From Opisthocomus hoazin (lineage: Eukaryota; Chordata; Aves; Opisthocomiformes; Opisthocomidae), in NCBI RefSeq assembly GCF_030867145.1, contig NC_134415.1:71577300-71641299 (forward strand): a stretch of 64,000 nucleotides of DNA. Direction: 5' to 3'. The notes beneath the pieces were generated by a model, which searched no databases, was not told the DNA's origin, and saw only the letters and a program-made list of their open reading frames with translations. The first letter of the stretch is position 1. Every line of letters starts with the position of its first letter. The translations under genes and the position numbers were made by a program. Positions 49,948 through 62,816 of this stretch are shown piece after piece.

Positions 49948-50181
49948 TTTGTATTTGTTCTCCAATTTGGCAGGGGTAGGAATGTGGCCTCTCCTCCGGA
50001 AGGTTGTAAAGTGCTTGCACTGAGGGCATGGCTTGGTGCTGGAGTCAATACGACTGAGTTCCAGGAAATACTTATACTTGATGATGTCGTCGTGGGGCAG
50101 GTTATAGAGGACAGTTGTTTCATCCAGGTGTTCACTGCACTCTGTGATCGGGCATTTTATATCCGCTTGTCCCAGCTGCAC
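49948..50181 (-). CDS. RNF217: RNF217 coding exon: end of RING1 and first half of IBR
   Basis: This internal exon has 78 codons and phase 0 at both ends. The acceptor reads ttcatatgcag before GTG CAG CTG, and the donor is AAA followed by gtgagc. Residues 1-15 start VQLGQ and end with the CPITEC motif, which supplies the last zinc-binding cysteines of RING1. Residues 35-49 are the linker containing KYKYFLEL. PCPQC at 51-55 gives the first cysteine pair of the C6HC IBR domain. The exon ends at KYK, directly before the next exon's IQCPSC. Compared with remembered human sequence, differences cluster in the RING1-IBR loop (SEHLDE) and in the stretch after the first IBR cysteine pair (FRRRGH). No stop or frameshift is present. 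The preceding exon must end in phase 0 and is not visible in the window. Confidence 0.97.
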
Positions 50182-53100
50182 CTGCATATGAAAAAACCCA
50201 GAAGAGCTGTATGATCTTTTGCTGGGAAAAGTTACACACACATTTGTGAATTTTGTGAGGAAACTTAGTTTGAAGTACTATAACAATCTACAGACTATCA
50301 CGCATATAGTCTTAAAATTATTTTGACTTAGTCCAAGCACACTGCAGTTTTTCCAGAGCCCATATTCAAATTCAAACTGAAAAGCTAATTACCCTTATGA
50401 CAACTGCCTTTATTAAACATATAGTCTCGGTGTACGTACCATGACTATGTACTCCACGAAACCAAAACACAAGTCCTAACTAGCAGCACCCACCCAGGAC
50501 TCCATGCTTTAGGTGTAATTGTCAGCGCTCCACTATCATGGCTCGCACAGGCTGTGAGAAAGCAGGCAATAGAAACATTTATATACTGTTTCACTGTAAA
50601 ACGTGCTGAGAATCACAGCACAGAGAAATTAAAGTTAATATAAGATCATCAGTCTGGCAGCTGACTCGGTGCTAGCCCTGAGCTGGTTCCTGCTCAGCAA
50701 GCTCAGTGCCTCTGCAGTCTGCTTCCATGCCACATGCACAGAAAGTGTTAGCTGAGCTTGAGGTTGAGCAAGCAAATAAATTTTCCCTGAACTCACGAGT
50801 TTCAAAAGAATCCCCAAAAACAAAACAAAAACATCCCAAAAAAACCCTTGGGGAAAAAAACCTAAAAAGATGACCAAAACAAAACCAGAAACCAGCTTAG
50901 GGTTAACAGGGCTGAAACCGTTATTGATCTAATGAGCCCTGATGGTCTCAAGCTGATCCATATGGTCAGATACCTGCAATGAGTTTCCAGAGCTCCTCGA
51001 TCCAAGAACTGTGCCGGACCCAGGTCTGCACCTTTCACACTAGGCAGGCTTTAACATCTTGGACTCCATGCCAAAACAGCAAATCCTACTCTGTCTGGGA
51101 GCAGCAGAGTTGCATTTGCTTGGCACTGAGCTTGAGTTAATAAACCCTGCTGGATCCTGAGAGTCTGCAAGGACCTGGCTTGAGCATGTTTGTGTCTGCC
51201 TCAAGTAATCTTCAATGAACGAGTGTTGACTGTACAAGTGGAGCTGACCACCAGCCCAATTCCTTCCTTACTGAATATCTCTGCTCAGAGAAAAAGGGGT
51301 TTAATAGTGCAACCAGCATCTCTTTCTAGGAACTATTGTTTCAAGGTTGGTAAGTGTCATTCCCCTAGACTGCTTATTCTTTAGCAGGCTTCAGTACGGG
51401 AATCTGCCAAACAATACACTAAATATGATAGAACACTTCAGATTTGGATGCAGATCTCACTGCTGCATAGTGATACCAGAAGATACGTCAGAGACTTCAC
51501 CAATACAGTATTTAGGCTAAAAAAGGAGGAAAACCCCCGAAAAAACAACACAACACAACCCTGTCATTGCTGCCTCTACAATGGAGCCATATGGGCTCTA
51601 ACTAAATGATAATTAATTTAGTCAGGAGCCAGAGGATTAGAGCAGTGATAACAAAGTGGTATAAACCCCAAGATTCAACCTGACTTCAAAAAAATCCCTA
51701 TTGCACTACTTTTCTTCTCTCCATGATGTAGCTAAACTCAAGCAGAGCAAAGAGATTAGGTGTAAGGGAGAGAAAAGCAGGGTGAGGATGGTGGCAGCCC
51801 ATCCCAGACCAGAGCACAGCAGCGAACACCTCGGCAAGCATTGCTGCCATGGTGCCCTGCGCTGCCATGGCTCGGGGTGCAGGCAGACCTGCCAGTGGCA
51901 CAGGAAAGGCAGCTCCTCCAGCAATACACCCAGGGAACTGGTATCTTAGGGGTGAATTTGCTCAAATTTCATCTCCAGCTCCAAAAGGTGAGGAGAGCTC
52001 TACCACATGCAAACAAGGCCAGGCTCAAAGAGCTTAGCTTTTACATGGATCAATGTAAGTACAGAAGGAGTAAGTACTCAAAGGTATTAAAAAAACCCAC
52101 CAAATCCACAAACTACATGCTGGGTGAGGAATGTCCACATCTTACATCTGTAAGACACTAATTCACCTGTAGCATATGAAAACTGAACTTGAGCATATGA
52201 CACCACTAGAGTGACTCTTCTCAGAAGAATCACACAGTACATCGTGGAGCTGTGCTTAAAAAGCAGATGACCATCAATCCAGCACTAGAGCACTCAAAAC
52301 ATGCTGAATTAGGAAAACAACTTGCTACAGAAATATTAAAAAAGCTATTGCACTACATCAAGGATTAGCAGGAGCTTCTGTTTAAAGAAGCACAGGTACA
52401 ACAATTTAAACCCAAATAGTCAAATGAATCACATCTGCAACTACTTCAGGCTTTCAGGGTTTTTTTAAAAGTTAGGGAAATACTCAAAACAGAGGCAAGC
52501 CCTTTTGCTAGGAGCAAACTAAGCTACAATGGAGTAACACTTCACAGTGAGAAGGTACATAGTATCCGGCATCTAAGCTGGTACTTAAGAAGCACTGCTC
52601 ATATTAAATGTTAGTTAGAACAAACCTGCATTTATAAAATGAAGGAATACAAAGCTGAACACTTTCTGTATTTCATGTCCACACAGAATATGATTAATAT
52701 ATGTTGTAAGAGTCAAGCGTGGTTTCAGTGTTTATTTTGAAAATATGTTTTACACCCACTTGAAGTAAATTATTTTTATCCTCTGTAATAGTTTCAGCTT
52801 TTCAAGTTTGGCAAAGATTGATCCTTTTCCTGTGTTTTGAATGGGACTGAAGTGAACAGAGCTGGTTTGCTTATTAGCAGTGACTTCAATGGAGCCTTGT
52901 CTTACCAAAACAGTCCATCTTTGTTTGTGCACTAGCATCAGCAATTGAGGTAAGTACAGCTTTAGAGGTAGCCTGTTGGCTACCTGCTGCTTGCAGACTC
53001 AGGAGTTGCTACGGAATGGAAAAGAAAAAAAGAAAAAAAATCTCTTCTGCCATGGTAAAAATAGCTGGTTTTATTTTTTCCTTTTTTTTTTAATTTATTT

Positions 53101-53460
53101 TGAAGACCCTTATCCTTCAATATCAGCTCATCACAATGTCAAACCCCCGAGTTTTCAGAAGTCTTTGAATTTCAAAATACCACTGTGTATTAAGAACTTC
53201 AGAACTCTCAGTACACGCAACAGCATGGTGTGTTTTCACAGCGTGAGGAACGACTCAGATTTGTCTAAAAGAGGCTGAGCTCCAGTACAGTGTTAAATGT
53301 CAGGCAGCATCCAGTTCTTATGCCCAGCTGTGCTTCACTTCTCTAAAGCATCTCAGGAGGGGCTAGCTCTGCTTACATTTCATAAGGAGAAAGCAGGCTC
53401 TCACGACTTTCATCCTACAGAAAGGTAACATTTAAACCATCAGGAGAGCAATACATACTA

Positions 53461-53472
53461 CCCCCCCCCCCC
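53461..53472. repeat. Poly-C run
   Basis: Twelve C on plus, or G12 in the RNF217 transcript sense, within the upstream intron. Confidence 0.95.
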
Positions 53473-54231
53473 AGCTCTTGACATCGTATTTGAAAATTTT
53501 TTTTTTTCTACACTGGTCCACTCACTGCCCCAAAACGCAGTGACACCAGCAACAGAAAACAGAAACAGATGGCCTGGTACTTTAAGTTAAAAAATTATTT
53601 CCACCCCCTGAGCTTTCTTTTAAATGAAATCTTTGTTAGCTACACAGAAAACAAAGTTCAAACCACACTGGAAGCACTGATTTATACCCGTCATTTAGCC
53701 TGGCCTAAGCTGGATGTAACATAACCTGTGCAGGCTGTACTTGGGTGGCTGTATTATGGCTATATTCCTTAAAGAAGGGGCCATTCTACTTTAAAATAGA
53801 CACGTACAAATGAGCATTTCTGACTGAAACTTCACTCTTAGTTCATAGATGCATATGCTAAACAAACCAGTAAATTGTTCTTACTTCTCACCTACTAATG
53901 CTGAAAGAAAAGTGAACAGTGCCATGTCTAATCTGCACCTCTACTGAGAAATCCCGCTTCTACTAGTGTACCAGATTCCCCCCCTGTAAACTACCAAGGA
54001 TGCTACGTACAAAAAAAATTTTTTGGGAATGCACAGGTGCAAGTGAAGGGACAGTTTGGTCTACAGGACCTTCACAATCTACAGGCGATTAAAGTTCCCT
54101 TTATTTATAAACAAAATTCTAGTTCACAGGGAACATTGCTCTCATTTTTGCTGCTAAGTTGTAAATCAGTGAAGAATTACTTTTCTTGTAGGTTTGGGAA
54201 GCAGAGTGTGTCATTTCAAATTTGTTGTTGG

Positions 54232-54266
54232 TTTTTTTTTTGTTTTTTTTTTTTTTTTTTTTTTTT
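54232..54266. repeat. Long poly-T tract
   Basis: Thirty-four T with a single G at 54242 (poly-A in the transcript sense). It could be simple slippage. A retroposed poly(A) tail was considered, but no source gene was recognised in the flanking sequence. Confidence 0.95.
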
Positions 54267-57200
54267 AAATTGTGGAAAATACTTGAAGGGCTCACCATGG
54301 TTCAGGACTCCATAGTGGCAGGTGCTAACCAAATGAAATCCAAGGAGACATGATTCAACAAGTGCAAGCCACAGACTGTGCAAACTCCCACTAAGCATTT
54401 TGCACCTGCCTTTAAGGTTGTGGCTCCATGACCATTTCTGTGGTTTGAGTACTAATTTCAGCAGTCCGGATCCCCTACCTCTCATTTGTGTCAGTGATAT
54501 CCTGGCATTCTCCATCAACCTTCTTTTAAAAAAAAGAAACGCTATGAAACAGATTCTTTTTCAGTCCATCCATCCTCCCTCCTTACTGTCAAATGGTACC
54601 AGTCCTCAGTGCTGCAAGACAGGCAAGTATGAACAGCTAGAACTAATACTAATTAGATTAGGGGCTACTTGAGTTGTATCACCACCAAACAGGAAAACAG
54701 ACTGGGTTTCTTGCATGCCACCTCCTCCGCTGGACGTCTTGACACAGGTTCTTGTCTATCATTCATTACTTCACAAACCATAGTCCATGGGGTATGTTTC
54801 ACTTTTATTCCCCCTTTTACTCATTTCTCAATACAGCAGACTTGCAATAAATTACTCTGAGACCCTTTCTCATTCAGTTATGCCACCGTCTCCTCTGTCA
54901 ACCACCACTAGCAACCACACTCTAGTTGAGAGCCATTGCTCCCCTCCGCAGCCAGGAAAGGCTTCACTGGCCTTAGCGGGCCATGTATTGCTGACCTCAA
55001 AAGGATTGCAGAAAGAGTTCAAAATGGTGAGGATCTCTTGCATGCTGACAGTGAATTCATAATTGTTATTTTTTACTTTTAATTTATATTTTTTGCTGTG
55101 TTAGGAAATACCTGAGTGACCACCAAAACAACTAGAACGACCAGTCTTTCTTCATAGTCAGTGTAGAATGAGGAAAGTGATGGAAGCGATTCAAAGAAGG
55201 TGGCAAATGTCAACCGCACCTTTAAGATGCCTAGGAGAAAAACCACCCCACTTTTCCCCACCTCGGGACTAAAAGTAGCCCAAGAAACCTAACTTCTCTC
55301 AGCACCAATGTCTGACAAGTATTTAAAGATAAAAGACCCAAAGAGTTTATATTTGTGACAGATGTCCCTTTTAAGTTGTATTTAAAATGGCCATTTATTA
55401 TTAATAAAAGTACAGCCAGACTTCCACTAAAAAAAACACCAGCATCAGATTTCTATTTTGTCACAAGGTCACGTAGACCAACAATAAAAGAGTCCATCAG
55501 GATGTTCACCTTCACATGTCCTCTAAGGACACAAAGTCTTTGTTCTCCTTTCACGTTGGTACCACACATCCAGATGAAGTCATGACAACGGCGTGGTGGT
55601 TCCTGCTCCACATGACATTCAGAAAGAGAAACTCACTTGGGCCCAAACCTTGCAGGCGTGAGCAGACACCACCTCTTGTTATACGATTTGCATTAACTAT
55701 CACATTGTCAACACTAAAAAAGACGCAAAAAGAAATAAAATCTCAGGGCCTTTGAAGAACATGTTATCCTCTCATCCTTCAGAAGCATGGCACACAAAAG
55801 CAAGAAGCTGGGAGGGAATCACGGCATACATAACTGCAATCCGACCACCACCAGTACATCAAAGGTTTGACCTTTCTGCTCCAAAAGCATGTCTGCTGAA
55901 TGCTTTACAAAGCATATTTAAATGCTGCATAAACTTAAATCCTCAAAGCTCATCTAGTTTTCACTACCTCAGACACAGGCTGGGATTCCAGCTCCACCCG
56001 TAACACCGAGGATCACTCTCAGGAGTGCACTCACACAAGCCCAGGTCCCTGTGCACTGCGGGACAGTGCAGATGTGCCCCAGCGAGAGCTCCAGCCAGCA
56101 CTGCCTGGGTGGGCAGCCACCATAGCCGCTTTAGCCCCAGCAACCAGCCAAAATCTTCATGGGCAAAACTGGCCTCAGCAGCCTGGAGCAAAACCCCAAA
56201 CCACGGTGTCTGTTTCCAGTTCAAACTCTTAATTTTCCCTCCACAGGCACATATAGGACTCTCCTAAAAAAATCCATGACGATAAAGTAGCAAGATATTC
56301 TTCAGAATACACCTAAACTCAACCAAAACCTTCTTAGAGGCCTCCTGATTTGCTTTTTCATTTGATGACACACTGACATGAACCTCTACTCCTCTTCCCT
56401 TCCTTCCACAGGACCAGGTGTTACCTGCTCACAGGGATTTGATATCAACAGGAACATTCAGGTTTTATTTGTCCCATTCACAGAGGGACAGGACTTACAG
56501 AAAATTACTCGCAGAAAATCAAATTAATACTGAAATTCTCCTTCACAAGATGTAAACAAGTAATTATCAACCTGCATGAGCTCTACCTCTCTGCCCTTTC
56601 ATCTCCTGGTACTTTCTCTAGCAACAAGTAAATTAAAAAAGGAAACGATTTTACCTCAGTGTTTAGAAAAACTACGCTGCATTAAGCCATCCCTCTGCCT
56701 GTTACTACTCATCAAACCTAGTGCATCTCATGAGCATGTATGGAGGTTACGTGCTTTCTGCTCCGTTCTCCTTGGCATCCCCAGTGAGCCAAAACCCACA
56801 GCAGAGGCAATGGTTAGTCCCATGGCCAGACAAAACCGGGGCTGGCACACCCAGGCAGCTGCCCGCTGAGCTGGGACACTCTCTGTCAGAGAGGCACGCC
56901 AGAGTTCGACCGAAAGATCGGCTGGCAGAAAGCTTTCACAACCTCCAGGAGCCCTGGAGCGTGCGAGATAAAGCAATCTCATCTCTCCTCTCGGGGCATG
57001 CGTGGGGGCAGCGGGAGGGGGAAATCCTGGCAGAGGAAGGTAACCTGGGAGGAAACGTGACAGAAACTGCAAACCTTGGAGGAATCCAACCCAAACCCAC
57101 AGGTCTCTCGGCATTCATTAAAGGGAACAAGGAAATGCACAAGAGCTTTCTTGTTTTAGCTAGGATTGGTAATATGCACACCTGGACAAGTACAGTTATG

Positions 57201-58431
57201 GTAATTTTTCTGTTCCATGGAGGACACATTCACTCTTAAGTAAGAGACCCAAAGATGCTGATGAAAGAGAAGCTTTAAGGGCAGCAAGCTGAGCCAGATA
57301 CCTGCCCTTTTTGGTGTGGAAAATAGAGGCAGTTACTCCCGCCTAGGCTTCGGACCAACAGACCACACTAAAACTGAGCACATGTGGGAAGGGATTACAG
57401 GAAGAAAGTAAGGGCCAGGAGACCATCCGCATACCATGAGATGTTCGAATAACCTGGCCATCTTGGGAGCAAGCCCTGCTTGCAGGGGCTCAGTAGCAAT
57501 AGGAAATACAAGTAGCAAAGAAGCAAGACCTTCATGAGATAATGGTTTGTTGGGCTCCCATCACCAGAATAAGTGTCACAGCCAAATGACACAGAGCCAG
57601 AACAAGACAACTCCGACAGTTGATTCTTGTCAAATAACTGAGATTAAAATCTATCAGTTAACTCTTTAATCAACAGCCTTAAATTCAGAAAACAGCCTGT
57701 TCTCCTACAGTCAGCACAAGACGTGTAGAAACTGTCATCTGTGTTTGAACTCATCAGTAGCCAAGCCCAACCCAGGTCTGTCCAGCCCACCTGAGTGCCC
57801 TGGTCAGGCACAGACGAGCAGGGAGGGCCCAGGCGGACACCCCGGGAAGGCGAGGAGGGAACAGACCGAGCGGGATGGGACGCAGGCACGGCAGTGGTGC
57901 AGGAGCCTTCCCCATGCCCTGGGGCAGCACCCCTCGCTTTCAGCATGCCTGACCTCCCAAAAGCAGCAACATCATGACATGACTGTTTACTGTAATTGAT
58001 TTAAACACCTCAGAAAACAAAAAATTAGAAAGAAAACATCCCAAAACCCCAAAATCCTATTCTCCCTTCCCACCTAAGAAGATTAAATCAAAGTGTGTTT
58101 AGTGACTTGAGCTGATAATTTTTATGTATATGCTGCTCTCTTACAAGAGGAATGTTTAAAAAGGTACATAGCTGTTTCCTTGTCTTGCTTACAACAGAAA
58201 GTCCTGAACAGTCAAACTCCAACCTCACCAGGTTCAGACTGGATTAACCCAGATTCAGATCAATTCCAATGGAATAATGCTGTTAACTATTAACAATAAT
58301 TAGTATCAGAACCAAACCCTTCCCCATACTTTTCTTAAAGACAGACAAAAAGTTAACACCCATAAACTGTTATAGAAGAGTGAAAGTACATGGTCTCAAT
58401 CAGGTGGAGCCTAGAAAATCCATCAACAGCG

Positions 58432-60026
58432 ACAGAATCACAGAATCACAGAACAGTAGGGGTTGGAAGGGACCTCTGTGGGTCATCTAGTCCAACCCTC
58501 CTGCTGAAGCAGGGTCTCCTACAGCAGGCTGCACAGGATCTTGTCCAGGCGGGTCTTGAATATCTCCAGAGAAGGAGACTCCACAACCTCCCTGGGCAGC
58601 CTGTTCCAGTGCTCCGTCACCCTCAGAGGGAAGAAGTTCTTCCTCGTGTTCAGATGGAACTTCCTGTGCTTCAGTTTGTGCCCATTGCCCCTTGTCCTGT
58701 CACTGGGCACCACTGAAAAGAGCTTGGCCCCATCCTCCTGACACCCACCCTTCAGATATTTATAAGCATTTATTAGGTACCCTCGCAGCCTTCTCTTCTT
58801 CAGGCTGAACAAGCCCAGCTCCCTCAGCCTCTCCTCGTAGGGGAGATGTTCCAGTCCCCTCATCATCCTTGTAGCCCTCCACTGGACTCTCTCCAGTAGC
58901 TCTTCATCCTTCTTGAAGTGGGGAGCCCAGAACTGGACACAGTACTCTAGATGAGGCCTCACCAGGGCAGTGTAGAGGGGAAGAAGAACCTCCCTCGTCC
59001 TGCTGGCCACACTCTTCTTGATGCACCCCAGGATCCCATTGGCTTTCTTGGCAGCCAGGGCACACTGCTGGCTCATGGTTAACCTGTCGTCCACCAGGAC
59101 ACCCAGGTCCCTCTCCGCAGAGCTGCTCTCCAGCAGGTCCACCCCAAGCCTGGTGCATGAGGTTGTTCTTCCCCAGGTGCAGGACCCTGCATTTGCCTGT
59201 ATTGAACCTCATCAGGTTCCTCTCTGCCCAACTTTCCAGCCTGTCCAGGTCATGCTGAATGGCAGCACAGCCTTCTGGTGTATCTACCACACCTCCCAGT
59301 TTGGTGCCATCAGCAAACTTGCTGAGGGTACATTCTGACTCTTCATCCAGGTCGTTGATGAAGAAGTTAAACAAGGCTGGGCCCAGTACTGACCCCTGGG
59401 GGACACCACTTGTTACCAGCCTCCAACTAGACTCAGCGCTGCTGATGACAACCCTCTGAGTTCTGCCATTCAGCCAGTTCTCTATTCACTTCACCGACCA
59501 CTCATCCAGCCCACACTTCCTCAGCTTCCCTAGGAGGATATCATGGGAGACTGCGTCGAAAGCCTTGCTGAAGTCGAGGCAGACAACATCCACGGCTCTC
59601 CCTTCGTCTACCCAGCCAGTCATGTCATCGTAGAAAGCTATTAGATTGGTCAGGCATGATTTCCCCTTGGTGAATCCATGCTGACTACTCCTGATAACCT
59701 TCTTTTCTTCCACTTGTTTGATGATGGCCTCCAGGATAAGCTGTTCCATCACCTTTCCCGGGATGGAGGTGAGGCTGACCGGCCTGTAGTTCCCTGGGTC
59801 CTCCTTCTTGCCCTTTTTGAAGATTGGAGTGACATTGGCCTTTCTCCAGTCCTCGGGCACCTCTCCTGTCCTCCAGGACCTCTCAAAGATGATGGAGAGT
59901 GGCTCAGCAATGACATCCGCCAGCTCCCTCAGCACTCATGGGTGCCTTCCATTGGGGCCCATGGATTTGTGGGTGTCCAGATCGCTTAAGCGATTCCTCA
60001 GACAGTCCTCCTCGACCAAGGGAAAT
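58432..60026 (-). mobile_element. CR1 LINE, 5'-truncated, partial ORF2 and 3' tail
   Basis: This is a non-LTR retrotransposon fragment of about 1.6 kb, in the same orientation as RNF217. The minus strand encodes a reverse-transcriptase region (59486-59935, with motifs [13 protein letters not shown] and CLDFSKAFDAVSHDIL), then a second block containing FFINDLDEE and [12 protein letters not shown]-terminal block with [13 protein letters not shown] and ending [11 protein letters not shown] follows (58519-59142). The 3' tail is the typical CR1 end (GTTGGACTAGATGACC, then repeated ATTCTGTG). Damage includes a TGA near 59934 where CGA is expected, a TGA near 59485 in place of a Trp codon, a frameshift near 59150, and Asp to Gly in the catalytic FADD box. 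It starts inside ORF2, so it is a dead-on-arrival 5'-truncated copy. Preservation of long frames suggests it is one of the younger CR1 copies here. Confidence 0.95.
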
Positions 60027-62790
60027 TTATCCTACTGCTATTTATGTTGAAAAAGGAGATCTATAGCTTATTCTTCTACTTTTTAGTAGGCAGGGTCCCA
60101 AGCAGACACAAAAGTTGGAAAAGGCTTCTGAGTTTGCACCTGTCAACCAGAGTTACCCTTTCAAACAAAATACAGCCTAAAGCACCATACATTTGCACAA
60201 TCTACTCAGTAATCTGCATTACTGACCCTCTAATACAGATTAGCCTCACTGGTATCATCACCAATAGTCAACTGAAACTTTGGTTTCACCAGCAGTGGCT
60301 GCTGTTGTGTTTTACTGTTGTACCTATAGAAACATTTCAAGGTGCTTAACATTTTCCCAGCTGAAACTGGCATTTAGCACAAACTAAAAAAAAAGCTCTC
60401 CTAATCGAGGGAAGGAGGTAGGAGAGGTATGCTCCCATCTATCTCACTACTTCATCCCAAAACATGGTTAGAAAACCTAACAGAGCTGCCATAGATGTGG
60501 GTGATGACTTAGAAGCAGCAAGAACTTTAATATAAGCGTCTCAACTATTCTCTTGACAACCCTGATCATCTACCTTCCCTGGTCTGTAGAAAAAAGGAAA
60601 AGAATTTTATAGCCATTCTTAAACTGCCCTGCTTTCCTTAAGAAAGCTACCTACAGCTATTTAGTTTCCACGTCTTTGCTAGGTCTGAGGCTGTAGGTGA
60701 GTTTTCTTGTGCACTTATTAATAACTTATGTTTTAATTCTTGAGTATCAGACATGAACCAAGCTGTGCCCTCTTCATAAATTTCACACAGGAACAGCAGA
60801 GTTACATAGGTGCAAGCAAAAGCTGAAGAAAGCCTGAAAAGCACTTTTTAACTGGCAGATGATTGCCAGGAATGATAGCAACATTCCTCATTTCTAAGAT
60901 TCAAGGTGGAATATATGAGGTTAAAATATCATCACTTGGCTTCCCCTACAGTGTAACCTAAAGAAATTTGTTTATGCACTGAAGTTGTTACAAAATAGCT
61001 AAGATTTGAATTCTAAATAGTTATTATGCTCTGCCTTCCTGAAGAGAGACCAATGTCAGCACACCGGTACCTATCCACAACAAAGCAAGCTGCTTTTGGT
61101 GAAAAGCTGGTCTACGAAAGCTACCACAACGTGAAACAAATTGGTAACTTTTACATAGCTTAAGAAGCCTAGTGGGCAAACTGACACATTTTTAGGAATA
61201 AATACTTCCTGGGAAACACTAATACAGAATGGACTTCGAAGCTTCTCCCTATGTACATCATCTGGACAAAACCCAGATACTGTCCTAAAGCTCCAACTTC
61301 ACATGACTTCATGAAGTTATTTCTCATACGGCACTAAGTTTAAATGACATTTTAATACACATTTAATGCAGTGATGGATACAGCCACTACAGGGAGCAAA
61401 TGTACAAGATCAAGACGTGCGAACAGTACAGCCTTCTCCAGTGAAGAGTTCGATGCAAAAGCTTAAGCGGTGGCTCTGATCCATACTTGGAGAAGCAAAA
61501 GTGAAAGCAAAGCAAAAGCGTCACCCTGGTAGGAGCGAATTACCCATCATTAAACAGTTGAAGTGTTACTTAAGATACCTCAGCATAAAACTATGGCACA
61601 GAAGAAAAATCCTCTTACAAATGTTGAAAGAAAAATTCTGCCCCAGAATTGATCTAATCCAGCAGAGAGCTACACTAGTCTAGCACTCAGCGGTTTCTAA
61701 GCAGCACATTTAACAGCCAGACTACCAGAGTTAGTTCTCCTGCTGATCAAACCCTGGCTGTAATTTGGGGGTTGCTACCACATAGGCCAGTCTCTCTGAG
61801 TTTGCCAGAGCTGGGTCCCAACTGAAGCTGGAAGACAGCCTTCACCTGGATTAACAGAGTGTTTGTTGTGTATTGATTGCTGCAGGCTTTGTTTGTCACA
61901 AGCAACTAGAACATCACAAAATCATTAGAAACAGCAAGGGGAGAAGCAGACAACACAGATGTTTTACACCAGGAAAAACAAACCATAACTGTGCTCAGAA
62001 CAATGTATTCTGCTTACCACTTTTTCATTAAGGAAAGAAAAGATGAAGCAAGCTTGTTTAAATTCCTAAAGGCAGTTCTATCCGCTGATTAGGCTGTTAA
62101 AATACTCATTTTTCACATCAGGTTTGCCACAAGAGAATAAATTATGATTGCCCATTTGTTCCAAGTTCTCTTTAAAAAAACAACCAAAAAACCTTACACA
62201 CTACCACTTCTTCACCTGTGTTTATACATTTAAATCTATGTCTAAAAAAAAGTATAAGAAGATAATATGACCTTTACTACAAGCCCTTTACTAGTTCAAA
62301 GTGCTGATATCTATTTGACAAACCTGTTACATGTAGCGTTGTGCTCCGAGAGCCTACTTTCGTTGTGAGGTGCAAATGAAGAAGAGAGGTAGAATATGTC
62401 AGAATTCCCCAGGTTAGACTCCTGTCTAAAATTACAGAGTTAACAGTGAGGAAGAGATTTGATTCTTCCAAAAATATTGTTGTGATCAGATAAGGCTGTG
62501 GAAATACTTGCATGCAGGAGAAAGAAAAACACAAGGTAAAATTAAGGTTTCCCTTCCCTGCCTCATCATGTTTTTAATCAGTTTTGCTCCTTTAAGGATA
62601 ATAACAGTTCCAGCCAGCGGCTGAATATGAAGAGAAAGGTAGAAATACCCATTGTAATCACTGAATTCTGTTCCCTGCAACCATTCTTTTTGGCTGGTTA
62701 GAGAGACTGGCCCAAACAGTAAGAGAAAAGATGGCTTCTACCCGCACAGATGTCTCTTCCTGGATGCTGTGTCAGGCTTACCCTGTATCA

Positions 62791-62816
62791 CTGGGATTTT
62801 AGCCTGGGATTTTAGC
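62791..62816. repeat. 13-base tandem duplication
   Basis: CTGGGATTTTAGC occurs twice in direct succession without differences, indicating a recent slippage event. Confidence 0.92.

Noticed and set aside
54216..54518. Minus-strand 100-codon frame ending in a lysine-rich tail
   Set aside because: The lysines are just the translated poly-A/T tract; nothing else supports coding.
58519..59142. 207-codon minus-strand open frame
   Set aside because: It is the C-terminal part of CR1 ORF2, not a host gene; frame motifs and the downstream CR1 tail show this.
59486..59935. 149-codon minus-strand reverse-transcriptase frame as a telomerase-like or domesticated RT gene
   Set aside because: It is collinear with the CR1 fragment and flanked by stops, and the catalytic box downstream is mutated.
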